Positions 43,844 to 54,253 of a stretch of 64,000 nt of DNA are shown here, piece by piece (position 1 is the first letter of the stretch; each line of letters starts with the position of its first letter). The notes under the pieces were generated by a model. That model was not told the origin of the DNA. It ran no database searches and was given only the letters and a program-made list of their open reading frames with translations. Both the position numbers and the translations under genes were made by a program. The stretch lies in the IMG/VR virus record IMGVR_UViG_3300032217_000462, positions 1-64,000 of that record. One strand, 5' to 3'. The DNA comes from a virus.

Positions 43844-46800
43844 TTAAGTAATAGTTTTGACAACTATTGTTCCAAGAGTACTAGCATCACTATAGTTATT
43901 AGTTCTATCTACAGTTCTACATGCTACTCTATATGTAACGCCTGCTTCTGAAATTCTTGGTGCAGGTTGGTCTCGTAAATCAAATCTAGCTTCTTCTGTA
44001 CTACGAATAATTTTAATATTATTTGTAGTAGTATCTAACTCCCAGAAATCTGAAGAGCCTGTATCTTTATATAATCTATATTCGTAAGTTAAAAAATCAG
44101 AGGCTTGTGTAATAACTGCAGGTTTAGCTACAATAAATGTATGGTCCAGATCCATAGTTAATGTTGGTGCTACTGCTCCACTATTATTTTTACCATCATT
44201 TAAGAAAGTAAATGTATCAGACCAAGGACCAGTAATTTTACCTGTTGAATCTAAGTATCTTGCTCTAAGTTTATATACTACATCTGAGACTAAGCCAGTA
44301 AACGTAAATCCACTAGTTTCTTTATTTGTAATGTATATTTCATTAGGACTAGTATCATTAAATAATGTATCGCTTTTAACAATATCAAACTGTACTTTTG
44401 CTGCTACTGCAGGTAAGTTTGGTGGATTTGAAAAAGAAGCAATAGCAATATTTTGATAGTTACCCACAGAAATTTGCTCAGCTAAAGGGCTGGTACTATT
44501 AACATCATTTATGATTGGTGATAGTGTAATAGAATTTTTAATTAAGTCCGTATTAACACTAGCAATATTAGCATTAAATACTAATAAACCGCTTAAATCT
44601 GCTGTGTATATTTCAGGTGAATAGTCAACTAAAGTTAATTTTGCACTATAGTTTGTACTAGGCTCTACTGCTATAACAACACATTCTTGCATTGTTTTGT
44701 TTATTTCACCTAACATAAACAAATTATCTACTTCAATATTGTCGCTACCAGTAATTGTAGTTGTCAATGTAATACTATCGGTATATCCAGTAGTTGTTAC
44801 TGCAACAAGAGTTTTAGTAACACTACCTGTACCAGAAGTACTTAAATTATTAGTTCTAATTAGAATAGTATAGGTTTTACCAGTTTCTAAATATGTGGCT
44901 TCTGTAAGTGTAAGAGTATTTCCATTTATGGATTTTATTCTTCCAGTTCCAGTTCCCCATCGTGGTACATCGTGAGTAATTCGTACTAAGTCTCCGCGAG
45001 AACATACTAGTTGTTCAAAATCTACATTTAGACTATAAGTTTCAGGACGTAATTTAATTTGCGCAAAATGCCACCTAGCTAATCTTATGGCTTGGTCAGC
45101 ATTTGTTACTCCGGGTAGAGATAGCTGTTCAAATAATTCTGCTGCTTTTTTACCACTACCAGCTGTTGCAGCATAACCATAGTTATATATAATTAATTCA
45201 TTAGCTTGATAAGCTAATGATTCATCAGGTATAGTAACTCTAAATGCATGAGGCAATATAGGTAAATTTTTTGTAGATTCAAATCCCCAACTATTGTGTG
45301 GAGTAAAATGTTGTGTGGTATAGGCCCTTGGTTGGTCTATTACAACTCCCCACTTTCCGTCTACATAAGTAGGGCTAGCAAGACCTGCTGCACAAATATC
45401 TCGCAATGTATCCATTACGCTTTGTGTATTAGTTAATATACTATTGTATGTATATTTTGGGCAATAAACTGCAGTACCTGTTCCAACTCCAACTCCCGTA
45501 GCATAAAACCCTTCTCCAATGTTATTGGATCCGGCGCCAATACTTGTCCAGTTAGTAGTTCCAGGTGTTTTAATAGTATAATACTTACCTACTACAAAAT
45601 TACCAGCAGTAACTGTTGTTGGGATAGGATTACAGAAATTATGCCACTCAGTTAAACTTGTTAAATCAAGTTGCGATATTTTAGTTACTCTAAAAGCATT
45701 AGCTGGATGAGTTAATACATATATAAATAAACTTGCTGGATTATTAGTAGGACGTTTTGGCCCTGTCCAAGAACTTGTGGTTCTATCATAATCCCAAGTA
45801 ATTGTCTGTACTAAAGCATTTACTCCGTCTACCGTACCGTTTACTTTGTTAGTACTTTGTATTCTTACCGCCGTTTTAGCTAAATAACACCCAGGAGGAT
45901 TAACCATAGGGCTAGCTTTACTATCATAACTAGTTACATTACTTAATACGGCTTTATGATACTTGTGATAATCTGTTTCATCTTCTACTTCATCACTGTT
46001 TAAGCGTTTAACACGTATTTGATACCTACCACGAGGTAAATTTTCTAAAGAATGTACGTAGTTAAAAGCATCTTTGCGAGTTTCAAAGAAACCCGAAGTA
46101 CCAAAAGTAAGAATAGTATTTGCGGCTGGACGAATATTTAAACCACTGTTTGCAGTATATCCAATAGCAACGCCTATAGCAGCTAATCCTCCGCCTGTAT
46201 TTCGGCCTACAATAACTATTGTATGGGTACCTTTGGTAAGTTTGATAGAGCTTTGTACGTAGTTGTTATACCCACCTTTGGGCATAGTTGCAACTTTAGT
46301 ACCGTCAATGTATACTTCGCCTTCATCATCAGCAGCTGCTTGAACTGTGTAATATCCAGTATAGGGAAAGTTTACATTTGATTCAGTGTGTGTCCATTCA
46401 GTAAGACTACTGTTACTAGACCAAACTGATGTATTCTTCAATAGATTGCACCAGCCTTTCCAGGCTCCTGCTGTAACTACGATTGAACCTAGGGCAGCTA
46501 TCTGTCTAGTTGTCCAGATAGTTTCGGCTGTTCCTGCTGCTACACTTGTGGCTGTTTCAGAGTATAACTTACCAGCTTTAATACTAATTTTCTTAGTGGC
46601 TGAGTCACTCCAATTACCTTCATCAAACGTTTGAGTTACAGATGTAACTGTTTGAGTTAACCCAGTAAGTCCAGCATATCCACTGATAGCACTACTATCA
46701 ACATTCACTGTACCGTTACTACTTTGATATACAGTATATAATTTTAAATAACCAGAAGGAATTGTTGGTATATAGTTCCAAGATTTATCTATGTCTAGTA

Positions 46801-48433
46801 AATAGCTATAACTAGTGCTATTATACTTATCTTGTAACCATACGCTAGCGTTAGCTCCTATGTTATCTGTAACTGCTCCATCAAATCGTGCAATACCCCC
46901 ATTAGGGCTTAAGCAAAATATACTATAACGGTATAGATTAACTCCGTATTCGGAATCTGGGTCTTTTGGAGGCGTTAATATAGCCGTATAAGCTTCAGCA
47001 TCTAAAGTACTTGCGTCTGCATTGCCGTTTTTGTATATGCCCAAAGATGTACTAGTGTTTGTTGTATCCCATGGCAATGTACTGTACAGACGAGTTTGTA
47101 ACTCTAACTGGCAAGTAGTTGCAGCTGCTTTACCGTCTTTGGTATTAATTTTACGCATACCTTCTGGAAAGGTAAACGCAATATCTATGGCATCAGCATC
47201 TTGAACAAGCGTTACTTCTGTCCAGGCATTGCCATCAGTAATATTGTTTACTAGCTCAACATTCTTAAACTGTTGTTCAACATCTCGACCGTATAGGTTA
47301 TCAAAAGCAGCAGTAGACTCACCTTGAATTCCTTGTAATGTAACGGGGCGAGGAACTGTAGAAGGTAATCCATCATAATATGAATCAATTGGGTTTCCGC
47401 CAATACAAATATCGCTAATATCAAGAGGACCAAATCCCCACACAATAGCAGTATTTAAAATACTTGTATCCGTTAAAGATTCTACATATGGTGTTGCTCC
47501 AAGCATACCTGTAAAACGCACTTTACCTAATACGACTGGAATAGCTCCAAATTTACTAGCTTGATTACTTGAACCTGTAAATAAATTTAATGCTGCAGCG
47601 CTACCGGAGTCAGTAGTACTTGGTGGACGAATGGGAGCAATAACATTTATCAATGCCATACCTGCCATATTAATAGCCATAGTACCAACAGCTGTTTGTA
47701 CAGCTGCAGTTGATCCTGGTAATAGGTACGATCCAACATCAGCTCCAAAATAAGCTGCAGCTACAACTACGGCAAGCGTTAAAATTAAACGCTTTGTTGA
47801 TCCACCTTCGGCAATGCTTTTATATGATACTTGCTGATTTTTGCGTAGTACAGTAGTATCCCAATCTTTTTGTGGAACTACTATACCATCAATCATAACC
47901 ACAATTTTATCAGCAAGTACTTTACTTACTTGATATTTGTGGTGTACAAAATCAACAAAATTCTGAACTGTAGTACCTTCTACAGTCCAATCTAAATTAG
48001 TACTCATTCTTAAGGGATGAGGTGCCCCTACAACCGCTACTTGAGCTTGTGTTGTATATTTATAAAAACCTACAAAACGGTTTTTCCATTTTAAATTATT
48101 TAATGATTCAACTACTGAATCCATGCCTTCGCGGCAGTGTAAAAACTTATTATCGCCTACATATATGCCCACGTGCGTAGGTTCGCCCATAATATTGAAC
48201 AGACACAAATCTCCAATATTTGGTGCGTCTAACTGTTTCCAGTTATCCATATGTGTGTTAATAGCCGAAACGATGGCAGGATCTTGCCCGCCATCGTATT
48301 CATCAGTATAGCTTGGCAGATCAATATTAAATTGATCTTTATAGTATAGTCGCGCTAATCCCCAGCAGTCTACACCAGTTTCAGTTCTGCCATTTTCAAG
48401 GTAAGGTAATCCGATATATTTATCATAATTCAT
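43844..48433 (-). CDS. Tail-tip fusion: NlpC/P60 (K) + I-like + host-specificity J-like protein
   Basis: A 1529-residue protein that joins three functions separate in lambda. Residues 1-130 are an NlpC/P60 peptidase with a Cys-His-His triad at C23 (DCWG), H87 (THVGIYV) and H99 (FLHC). Residues ~135-290 resemble tail assembly protein I, with an Ala/Val-rich hydrophobic region near 215-265. The remainder resembles the J-type tail-tip protein: PVVLGKVRFTGMLGATPYVE, WGFGPLDISDICIGG, then DTLRDICAAGLASPTYVDGK. It probably cuts peptidoglycan during entry and forms the hub carrying the central fiber. It overlaps the L-like gene by one base. Confidence 0.85.
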   Translation of the reverse strand: MNYDKYIGLPYLENGRTETGVDCWGLARLYYKDQFNIDLPSYTDEYDGGQDPAIVSAINTHMDNWKQLDAPNIGDLCLFNIMGEPTHVGIYVGDNKFLHCREGMDSVVESLNNLKWKNRFVGFYKYTTQAQVAVVGAPHPLRMSTNLDWTVEGTTVQNFVDFVHHKYQVSKVLADKIVVMIDGIVVPQKDWDTTVLRKNQQVSYKSIAEGGSTKRLILTLAVVVAAAYFGADVGSYLLPGSTAAVQTAVGTMAINMAGMALINVIAPIRPPSTTDSGSAAALNLFTGSSNQASKFGAIPVVLGKVRFTGMLGATPYVESLTDTSILNTAIVWGFGPLDISDICIGGNPIDSYYDGLPSTVPRPVTLQGIQGESTAAFDNLYGRDVEQQFKNVELVNNITDGNAWTEVTLVQDADAIDIAFTFPEGMRKINTKDGKAAATTCQLELQTRLYSTLPWDTTNTSTSLGIYKNGNADASTLDAEAYTAILTPPKDPDSEYGVNLYRYSIFCLSPNGGIARFDGAVTDNIGANASVWLQDKYNSTSYSYLLDIDKSWNYIPTIPSGYLKLYTVYQSSNGTVNVDSSAISGYAGLTGLTQTVTSVTQTFDEGNWSDSATKKISIKAGKLYSETATSVAAGTAETIWTTRQIAALGSIVVTAGAWKGWCNLLKNTSVWSSNSSLTEWTHTESNVNFPYTGYYTVQAAADDEGEVYIDGTKVATMPKGGYNNYVQSSIKLTKGTHTIVIVGRNTGGGLAAIGVAIGYTANSGLNIRPAANTILTFGTSGFFETRKDAFNYVHSLENLPRGRYQIRVKRLNSDEVEDETDYHKYHKAVLSNVTSYDSKASPMVNPPGCYLAKTAVRIQSTNKVNGTVDGVNALVQTITWDYDRTTSSWTGPKRPTNNPASLFIYVLTHPANAFRVTKISQLDLTSLTEWHNFCNPIPTTVTAGNFVVGKYYTIKTPGTTNWTSIGAGSNNIGEGFYATGVGVGTGTAVYCPKYTYNSILTNTQSVMDTLRDICAAGLASPTYVDGKWGVVIDQPRAYTTQHFTPHNSWGFESTKNLPILPHAFRVTIPDESLAYQANELIIYNYGYAATAGSGKKAAELFEQLSLPGVTNADQAIRLARWHFAQIKLRPETYSLNVDFEQLVCSRGDLVRITHDVPRWGTGTGRIKSINGNTLTLTEATYLETGKTYTILIRTNNLSTSGTGSVTKTLVAVTTTGYTDSITLTTTITGSDNIEVDNLFMLGEINKTMQECVVIAVEPSTNYSAKLTLVDYSPEIYTADLSGLLVFNANIASVNTDLIKNSITLSPIINDVNSTSPLAEQISVGNYQNIAIASFSNPPNLPAVAAKVQFDIVKSDTLFNDTSPNEIYITNKETSGFTFTGLVSDVVYKLRARYLDSTGKITGPWSDTFTFLNDGKNNSGAVAPTLTMDLDHTFIVAKPAVITQASDFLTYEYRLYKDTGSSDFWELDTTTNNIKIIRSTEEARFDLRDQPAPRISEAGVTYRVACRTVDRTNNYSDASTLGTIVVKTIT

Positions 48434-48975
48434 TAGAATAATCCTGGAAAATAACTAGGTGTAAAATTAAAGCTAGGAAATGGTTCTTTATTATAACTAA
48501 CCATGCTTAAGCTTAAATTAATAGTTTCAGAATTATAAGTAACATTTGTAATATAAAAACCAGAAAAACTAGCTTCTACATAGTCAGGTGTTCCTGATAA
48601 TACTAATTCTATCAATACCTTAGTTTGTGAAAACAAATGTGTTCGGATAATCTCAATAGCTTCTGGTGTTACATATTTAAATGTAATAGAACACTCACCA
48701 ACGCCTGTTTCTTGTTCGGCAGGTAAGTTAAGTTCCATTGGCAAGAATACGTATTCATTGCTACGGCTAGTAACTCCGTATATTACTTCTGTGTCTGTTG
48801 TAGTAGATAGTCGACCTGTATACCCATCCGCCAATCTAACTGCAGTAGTAGTTGCTGCTGGATCAGTTGACCCATTTGGATCATAAATAGTAAATAGCAT
48901 AATAAGCTGTTGATCCGTCTCTGACGAAAACATAGCTTTAATAGCTGCAGAGGATAGTGTATTAATTCGGCTCAT
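48433..48975 (-). CDS. Minor tail protein, DUF1833 type (lambda L position)
   Basis: A 180-residue tail-tip protein. The N-terminus SRINTLSSAAIKAMFSSET and the C-terminus MVSYNKEPFPSFNFTPSYFP match the style of the DUF1833 family, which occupies the lambda L position in many siphoviruses. No iron-sulfur Cys set is present, unlike lambda L itself. The start overlaps the M-like stop as ATGA, and the stop shares a base with the K-I-J start. Probably part of the hub between the tape measure end and the central fiber. Confidence 0.78.
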   Translation of the reverse strand: MSRINTLSSAAIKAMFSSETDQQLIMLFTIYDPNGSTDPAATTTAVRLADGYTGRLSTTTDTEVIYGVTSRSNEYVFLPMELNLPAEQETGVGECSITFKYVTPEAIEIIRTHLFSQTKVLIELVLSGTPDYVEASFSGFYITNVTYNSETINLSLSMVSYNKEPFPSFNFTPSYFPGLF

Positions 48976-49334
48976 GGCAATATTTCAAACTTTAAAGAGG
49001 TTTTCCAATAACCAGGGGCTAAATATTGTAAGTTATAAAAATCACTATCGCCTTGAGGAACTATCCTGGCTTCAACAACAGCAGCAGTTCTAGGGTGTGG
49101 GAAGCTAAATCGTTTAACCCCTGCAAGATCGTTTTTAATAAAATTTTCAAGTGTTGTACATTGTGCAGTTGTTAAAATAAAGGAAAGGTCCATTGTATTA
49201 GGACGCTTTCCTCTGTTTCTCATTTTTGCAGGTCCAGCATCCATTGCAGAACGTATGATATTCTGCCCAATGGATTCTGAAAAACCTTTTTGAGGTGATT
49301 GTGGTAAGGCTGAAGGCCAACTTGGTATTGCCAT
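48972..49334 (-). CDS. Minor tail protein, lambda M-like
   Basis: A 120-residue protein (MAIPSWPSALPQSPQKGF) with the pattern of phage minor tail protein M: R-S-A-M-D-A-G-P-A-K-M-R-N-R and a Pro/His block FSFPHPRTAA. In lambda, M follows the tape measure protein and helps cap the tail tip. The same order is kept here, H-M-L-K/I/J. It starts 2 bases after the tape measure stop and overlaps the L-like gene. Confidence 0.82.
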   Translation of the reverse strand: MAIPSWPSALPQSPQKGFSESIGQNIIRSAMDAGPAKMRNRGKRPNTMDLSFILTTAQCTTLENFIKNDLAGVKRFSFPHPRTAAVVEARIVPQGDSDFYNLQYLAPGYWKTSLKFEILP

Positions 49335-49336
49335 AA

Positions 49337-52300
49337 TTATCTCCTTGCAACTGTTGGTCTATTGCCGTAGTTGCTTGCTAGGGATTGTTGTACGGAACTC
49401 CCAGGTCTTGAAAGCTCACTAGCAACCATGTCTCCCACGATTACTTCAATTCTACGATTACCACGTGAATCAGTAGTTTCCTTGGTAGTAGCTTTTTCAT
49501 TTCCATAGTTGTTAACAACTACATCTACGTTACCACCATTGCCGCCTGATCTGACTCCAAGATTACCATTACTATCACGCTTTAGGGGCATAATGGCTTC
49601 GGGCCCTGCTTCACCCATTAATCCAGTACCTTTGGCAAACTTAAACATAGTTGGCTCAGTTACGACTGAATTTGTAAACATTCCGCCTTGGGCAAAAGTT
49701 TTAAGCCCTGTATCGTATACTCCGCCTTTTGCTTCGAGACTAAACCCTGGTAACGAGGGTCCTCCGGAATTAACAAGTTTATTAGTTAAAGCGGTTGAGT
49801 TGAAACCAAACGCACTTCCAATAAGATTCATTAAACCAGGTCTAGCAGCGGCATAAGCTTGCATCATTTGCTGTTGCATTTCGTAGCGAATTAAACCCTC
49901 AATCATGCTATCGATTAAACCTTTGAAGTTTAATTTACCAGTTTTAGTAAACTCGATAATAGCATCAGTCATACCTTTAAAAGTATCTTCAAATACTTGT
50001 CCATAAGCTTTTTGGCGCTCAGTATACTGTGCGTCTTGATCTAAAGCTCTTTTCTTGGCTTCTGATATTTGATTAATAGTACCGATCTCAACATCTTTTC
50101 TAGCTGTAATAGCATTCAGCTCATCTTGAGCATCTTTTGCTGCCTGACTTCCGGGGGTTGCATTATTTATTGCTTGTTGCAATCTATTTTTATCTTGAAG
50201 ATATTTAAGATCTATTGCAGCTAATTTCTGTGTTTGTTCAATACGCAGAGCACCCAGATCTAAATCATACTTTCTATTAGCTATTTGTTGGTCATTTAAT
50301 GCAAGATCTTTGATCTCATAATCTAACTGCATTTTAGCTAGTTCTAAACTAGTGTTAGCTGTAAGGTTATTAGCTTCTTGAGTAATTGATAGTATATTTA
50401 AACGTTTAGCTTCTTGATCTGCTATTAGTTTATTTTGGGCTAGTAATAGATTAACACCATTTTGCTCTAACTGGCCAGTTAACCTTAAGTTAGCAACTTT
50501 TTCTTTATTGGTAAGTACTACTTGACCTTGCTTTAATGTCTCTAAGTCTTTTGTTTCTTGAGCGTCTAACTTACCCATACCCTCATACATTGCTATAGCT
50601 TTTTGTACTTTTAATCTATCATTACTAATATCTAGTAATGAAGACTGTAAGTCTTGTTTTGCTAAAGTATCTTGATAGCCTTTTTGTAATATAAGCTGTT
50701 CTTGTGTTAAGAATCCATTTTGTGAAGATAACAATGACAATCTTTGATTATCTAATTCAACATCACTTTTCTTTACTGACATATTAGATTGTTGAATAGC
50801 TTTTTGCTCATCTAAACGTTTAAGTTCAGTGTTCAAACTGTTAAGCAATTTATCTTTATTTAATTTCGCAGCTTCAACATTAACACCGGCAAATTTTTGT
50901 GCTTCAGTTATCATTGCCTGTACTTGTGCATTGAATTCAGGGCGTTGTGCTCCAAATTCTTTCATAGCTTTTACTGCATTATTAATGAATTTACTAGTAT
51001 CTTTTCCGCCTTGTAATCCTTGGAACTCTGTATTAAGTTCTTTCATGGCAGTAAGAGAATTCATCTTACCAGCAAAATCAGATTTTTCCTTAGCGCTAGC
51101 ATTTGGATTTGCTAAAATTTGTTGAGCTAAAGTATTTAATTCAACGGCATTAGTATTTGCATTTTGTGCAGCCATTGCCATAGTACTGGCTCTAATCATA
51201 TCACGCTGTACATTTAATAACTGCTGTTGTAATCCAATGCTTCGAGCATTAGCGCTACCTTCAAGCGCAGCAGTACCTGGTATGATTCCACTAATTGAGC
51301 CTAGTATACCTTTTTTCAAGTCTATGTCAGCTTGTGCAAAACCATTTTTAATACTTTGTTGTACTAAATTTGCACCTTTTTCAAATGCTTGAAAGTTTAA
51401 ATCTGCAAATACTGGATTCTCCATTACTTTTACAATCTGGCTGTTAACTTTAGCTGTTTCTCGCTCAAGTCTAGCAATATTCATACGCTCTATGGCTAAC
51501 TTTGAATTTGCAATAATTATAGCGTTCTCATCGCGGAAAGGGCCCCGCTTATTCTTTTCCGTATCTGCCGATAATTTAAGTTTAGCTTCGTTTTGTACTG
51601 CTTCTGCTAAGTTCTTTTTAAGTTCGCCTTGTTTATTGTTTAACTGTTCTAATACTGGTTGTAATTTTTGTAATTGAACAATGCTGCTGGGATTAAAAAT
51701 ACCTAAGCTTGTAGTATCTTTTAATAGCTCAATCATGTTGGCAATACTATTAGCAGGATCCTTTAATGCTCCTGACATTTTTACACCAACGGTTATTAGG
51801 TCATTACCTAGCTTTGTCATAGGAGACTTATCAACTACTGAGTTAATAAAATCTCTAAAGCTTAACCTAACTTGTTTTAATGCATCATCAAATTCTTTAC
51901 TTCTGCTTGCCGCATTAGCGGCCTCTGTACCAAACTTTTTAAGTGCGTCTTCAATACTTTTTATAGCTTTTACGGCTCCAGGGCCTTTTTCAGCTATAGC
52001 ATATGCCCAGTGTAATTCTCCACTACCTGGTGCTGTACCAAGTGCTTTATTTACTACATCTTTTGCGCTATTTCTATCTTCACGATTTGTCATTGAAGCA
52101 ACTTGCTTACTGATATTAGCAGCAGCAGCTTGTCCAAACTTAGTTTCATTGTCGTAACCAAGTCCTTTAGAAAAAGCATTAATAAACTTATCCCAAGCAC
52201 TAGATTCGGTTACTTTTACTAACTTTTCATAAGTCTCACGCAATCCAGTAAGTGCATCGTTAAGTCCTAGCACTGCATTTGCTTGTGCAGTAAGATTGTC

Positions 52301-54121
52301 TGAACCAAATATTTTTGAAGCATCTTTCTTTTTAATAGCTTCTAAAGTATCATCATAAGTTTTTAGTGCAGTGGTATTAGTATCAATAGCAGCATTAAAC
52401 TTGTCAAGTTGTTCTTTATTTTTACTAATCCACGTATCTAATAACTTAAATGCACCTACAATAGCTAGGGCTATCATTATATAGGTTTGTGTAGCTGTTA
52501 CAAAACCAATAGCGGCGGTAGTAGCTATTGTAATTGCGCCAGTAAGTCTAGTCCATTGGGCACGAATAGGCCCAAGATCAGATTTGTTAATATCTTTGTT
52601 TAGTTGACTAAATGCTGCTAATGGTCCGATTGTTTCTGTGTTTACTCCAGCATTACTTACTAAAGTTTTTTGCGTAGCAATATCTTGAGCACGTTTAGCC
52701 ATTATTTGAGATCTGCCCAGAGCCGTCCAAATAGTTCCTTGACTGTGTAAAACTTTATTAGTTTCTTCAACTGCTTTTGTATATGCTTTTTCAGCTAAAG
52801 CGCTAGCTTGAATTTTTGCAATGGCGTTCTCATATCGTTGAGCTACATCCATCTTGCCCATGTTTTTATATTGATCTTGCAGCTTTTTAAGATGGTCAAG
52901 TTCTGCTTGTGTAACTTTGTCAGCATCTTTAAGCATAGTCTTGTATGCCTGTGAGTTTTTAGCAAAACCACTATCTCGCACAGCTGCTAAATCGCCGGCC
53001 GCTGCAATCTTAGCTTGTTTTGCTGCCTCTGCGGCTTTATCTAGTTCACTTTCTTTCTTAGACTTACTGGCCTCATAGGCATCTTTTGCCATCTGTGCAC
53101 GTTGTAAAGAACCTGTTTGTGCTTGTTCTGCACCTTGCTTTAAAGCCTCTTTATACTGTCCAATAGCGGGGAGTGCTTGTTTAACAATAGTAGCACCTAA
53201 ATATGCAATTGCCGCAGTAAGAGCCGTAGGGCTACTAGCTAATCCAGAAATTAATGGTACTAAAAGTTTATTTACTTTTTCTAAACCATTCTGAGCTAAG
53301 TCTTTTAAACTTGCAGTTAACTTATCGTACGGATTAGCTTGTAAACTAATTGCTCCAAATTTATCTGAGCCTTCTTTTAAAACTGCGTTAGCAAATGCCT
53401 GGCGTTTTTCAAAATCTGTTAATTGAGCCTCTGTTTTACCTATGCTTCGTGCATAGTCTTCTGTAGCTTTACCAACTTTGGTAAAAATACCAAGTTCGTC
53501 TAACAACTCAGGCTCTAGTTTTGTAATACCGCGAGTTAAACGACTAACTGCGTCCGACATATTAACGCCTAGGGCTTTTGATGCACTATTTGCAACAGTA
53601 CCTAATTGCATCAACTGTTTACCGCTTAAACCAGCCGTAGTACCTTTAACAGTTGCTTCCATAGCTTCACGCATACTAATTGCACCATCAGTAGTTGCGG
53701 CAAAATTCTTTGCAAGAGTTCCTAATGCCAGGCCACTTTGAGCACCTAACTGATTCATACCTTGAATCATATTAGTAGTATCCATTGCATCACTCAATGC
53801 ACGGAAAGCTGCGCTTACTGCAAATAGATTAGCAGCATAAGTGGCATATAAACGTACTAACCCATCAAGCCCACGAGCTTGATTTGCAAAGTCTCGGCCA
53901 GAAGCACCAGTTTGGCCTGTAATACCCCTAGCTACATCGTAGCCTGTGTTACCCATTGCTCCGCCAAATGCGGCTGCTTTACCTTTACTTCCAGGACTAT
54001 CAGACATTTTCTGAATAGAGTCTAGTGTAGCTTTAAGCGCTTTTGCATTCTTATTACTGTTATCGATAGAGTCGCCTACGTCTTTTAACGCAAACTCTAA
54101 AACAATTTTATCATTGGCCAT
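49337..54121 (-). CDS. Tape measure protein
   Basis: A 1594-residue protein, long and mostly helical, that sets tail length and probably enters the cell during DNA injection. Hydrophobic segments lie near 285-310 and 530-565 (ATQTYIMIALAIVGAFKLLD). Long Lys/Glu/Gln/Ala coiled coils cover 330-470 and 900-1400. The C-terminus has the motif GLMGEAGPEAIMPLKRDSNG, typical of lambda H-type tape measures. There is no obvious lytic domain. At the usual 1.5 Å per residue it predicts a tail of roughly 230-240 nm. It has its own promoter (54174) and an AGGAG site. Confidence 0.93.
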   Translation of the reverse strand: MANDKIVLEFALKDVGDSIDNSNKNAKALKATLDSIQKMSDSPGSKGKAAAFGGAMGNTGYDVARGITGQTGASGRDFANQARGLDGLVRLYATYAANLFAVSAAFRALSDAMDTTNMIQGMNQLGAQSGLALGTLAKNFAATTDGAISMREAMEATVKGTTAGLSGKQLMQLGTVANSASKALGVNMSDAVSRLTRGITKLEPELLDELGIFTKVGKATEDYARSIGKTEAQLTDFEKRQAFANAVLKEGSDKFGAISLQANPYDKLTASLKDLAQNGLEKVNKLLVPLISGLASSPTALTAAIAYLGATIVKQALPAIGQYKEALKQGAEQAQTGSLQRAQMAKDAYEASKSKKESELDKAAEAAKQAKIAAAGDLAAVRDSGFAKNSQAYKTMLKDADKVTQAELDHLKKLQDQYKNMGKMDVAQRYENAIAKIQASALAEKAYTKAVEETNKVLHSQGTIWTALGRSQIMAKRAQDIATQKTLVSNAGVNTETIGPLAAFSQLNKDINKSDLGPIRAQWTRLTGAITIATTAAIGFVTATQTYIMIALAIVGAFKLLDTWISKNKEQLDKFNAAIDTNTTALKTYDDTLEAIKKKDASKIFGSDNLTAQANAVLGLNDALTGLRETYEKLVKVTESSAWDKFINAFSKGLGYDNETKFGQAAAANISKQVASMTNREDRNSAKDVVNKALGTAPGSGELHWAYAIAEKGPGAVKAIKSIEDALKKFGTEAANAASRSKEFDDALKQVRLSFRDFINSVVDKSPMTKLGNDLITVGVKMSGALKDPANSIANMIELLKDTTSLGIFNPSSIVQLQKLQPVLEQLNNKQGELKKNLAEAVQNEAKLKLSADTEKNKRGPFRDENAIIIANSKLAIERMNIARLERETAKVNSQIVKVMENPVFADLNFQAFEKGANLVQQSIKNGFAQADIDLKKGILGSISGIIPGTAALEGSANARSIGLQQQLLNVQRDMIRASTMAMAAQNANTNAVELNTLAQQILANPNASAKEKSDFAGKMNSLTAMKELNTEFQGLQGGKDTSKFINNAVKAMKEFGAQRPEFNAQVQAMITEAQKFAGVNVEAAKLNKDKLLNSLNTELKRLDEQKAIQQSNMSVKKSDVELDNQRLSLLSSQNGFLTQEQLILQKGYQDTLAKQDLQSSLLDISNDRLKVQKAIAMYEGMGKLDAQETKDLETLKQGQVVLTNKEKVANLRLTGQLEQNGVNLLLAQNKLIADQEAKRLNILSITQEANNLTANTSLELAKMQLDYEIKDLALNDQQIANRKYDLDLGALRIEQTQKLAAIDLKYLQDKNRLQQAINNATPGSQAAKDAQDELNAITARKDVEIGTINQISEAKKRALDQDAQYTERQKAYGQVFEDTFKGMTDAIIEFTKTGKLNFKGLIDSMIEGLIRYEMQQQMMQAYAAARPGLMNLIGSAFGFNSTALTNKLVNSGGPSLPGFSLEAKGGVYDTGLKTFAQGGMFTNSVVTEPTMFKFAKGTGLMGEAGPEAIMPLKRDSNGNLGVRSGGNGGNVDVVVNNYGNEKATTKETTDSRGNRRIEVIVGDMVASELSRPGSSVQQSLASNYGNRPTVARR

Positions 54122-54173
54122 ATATGCTCCTGTCGGATATTACCAAAATTTTTTGATAATTTAACTAGAGTAC

Positions 54174-54202
54174 ATTATAACATGCAACCACGCTCTTGTC
54201 AA
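54174..54202 (-). promoter_or_regulatory. Sigma70-type promoter for the tape measure and downstream tail genes
   Basis: Read leftward: -35 TTGACA (54202-54197), a 17-base spacer and -10 TATAAT (54179-54174), with TGT giving an extended -10. The predicted start is near 54167, with a 46-base leader containing an A/T-rich hairpin (54140-54148 with 54151-54159). It lies 20 bases after the U-tract of the terminator that ends the chaperone genes. Confidence 0.88.
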
Positions 54203-54221
54203 ACCAAAAAATTTTTAACGC

Positions 54222-54253
54222 AAAAAAGCCCGCTAATTTTTAGCTAGCGGGCT
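54222..54253 (-). terminator. Intrinsic terminator after the tail chaperone genes
   Basis: A perfect 9-bp GC-rich stem (54245-54253 with 54227-54235) has a 9-base loop and ends in six U on the leftward transcript (54227-54222). The stop codon of the T-like frame (54242-54240) lies in the loop, so translation to the end would disturb the hairpin. This links termination to whether ribosomes reach the T stop. Confidence 0.85.

Noticed and set aside
49509-53741. Several 60-158 codon + strand frames opposite the tape measure gene.
   Set aside because: They are antisense to a long conserved coding region, have no promoters and show no recognisable domains.
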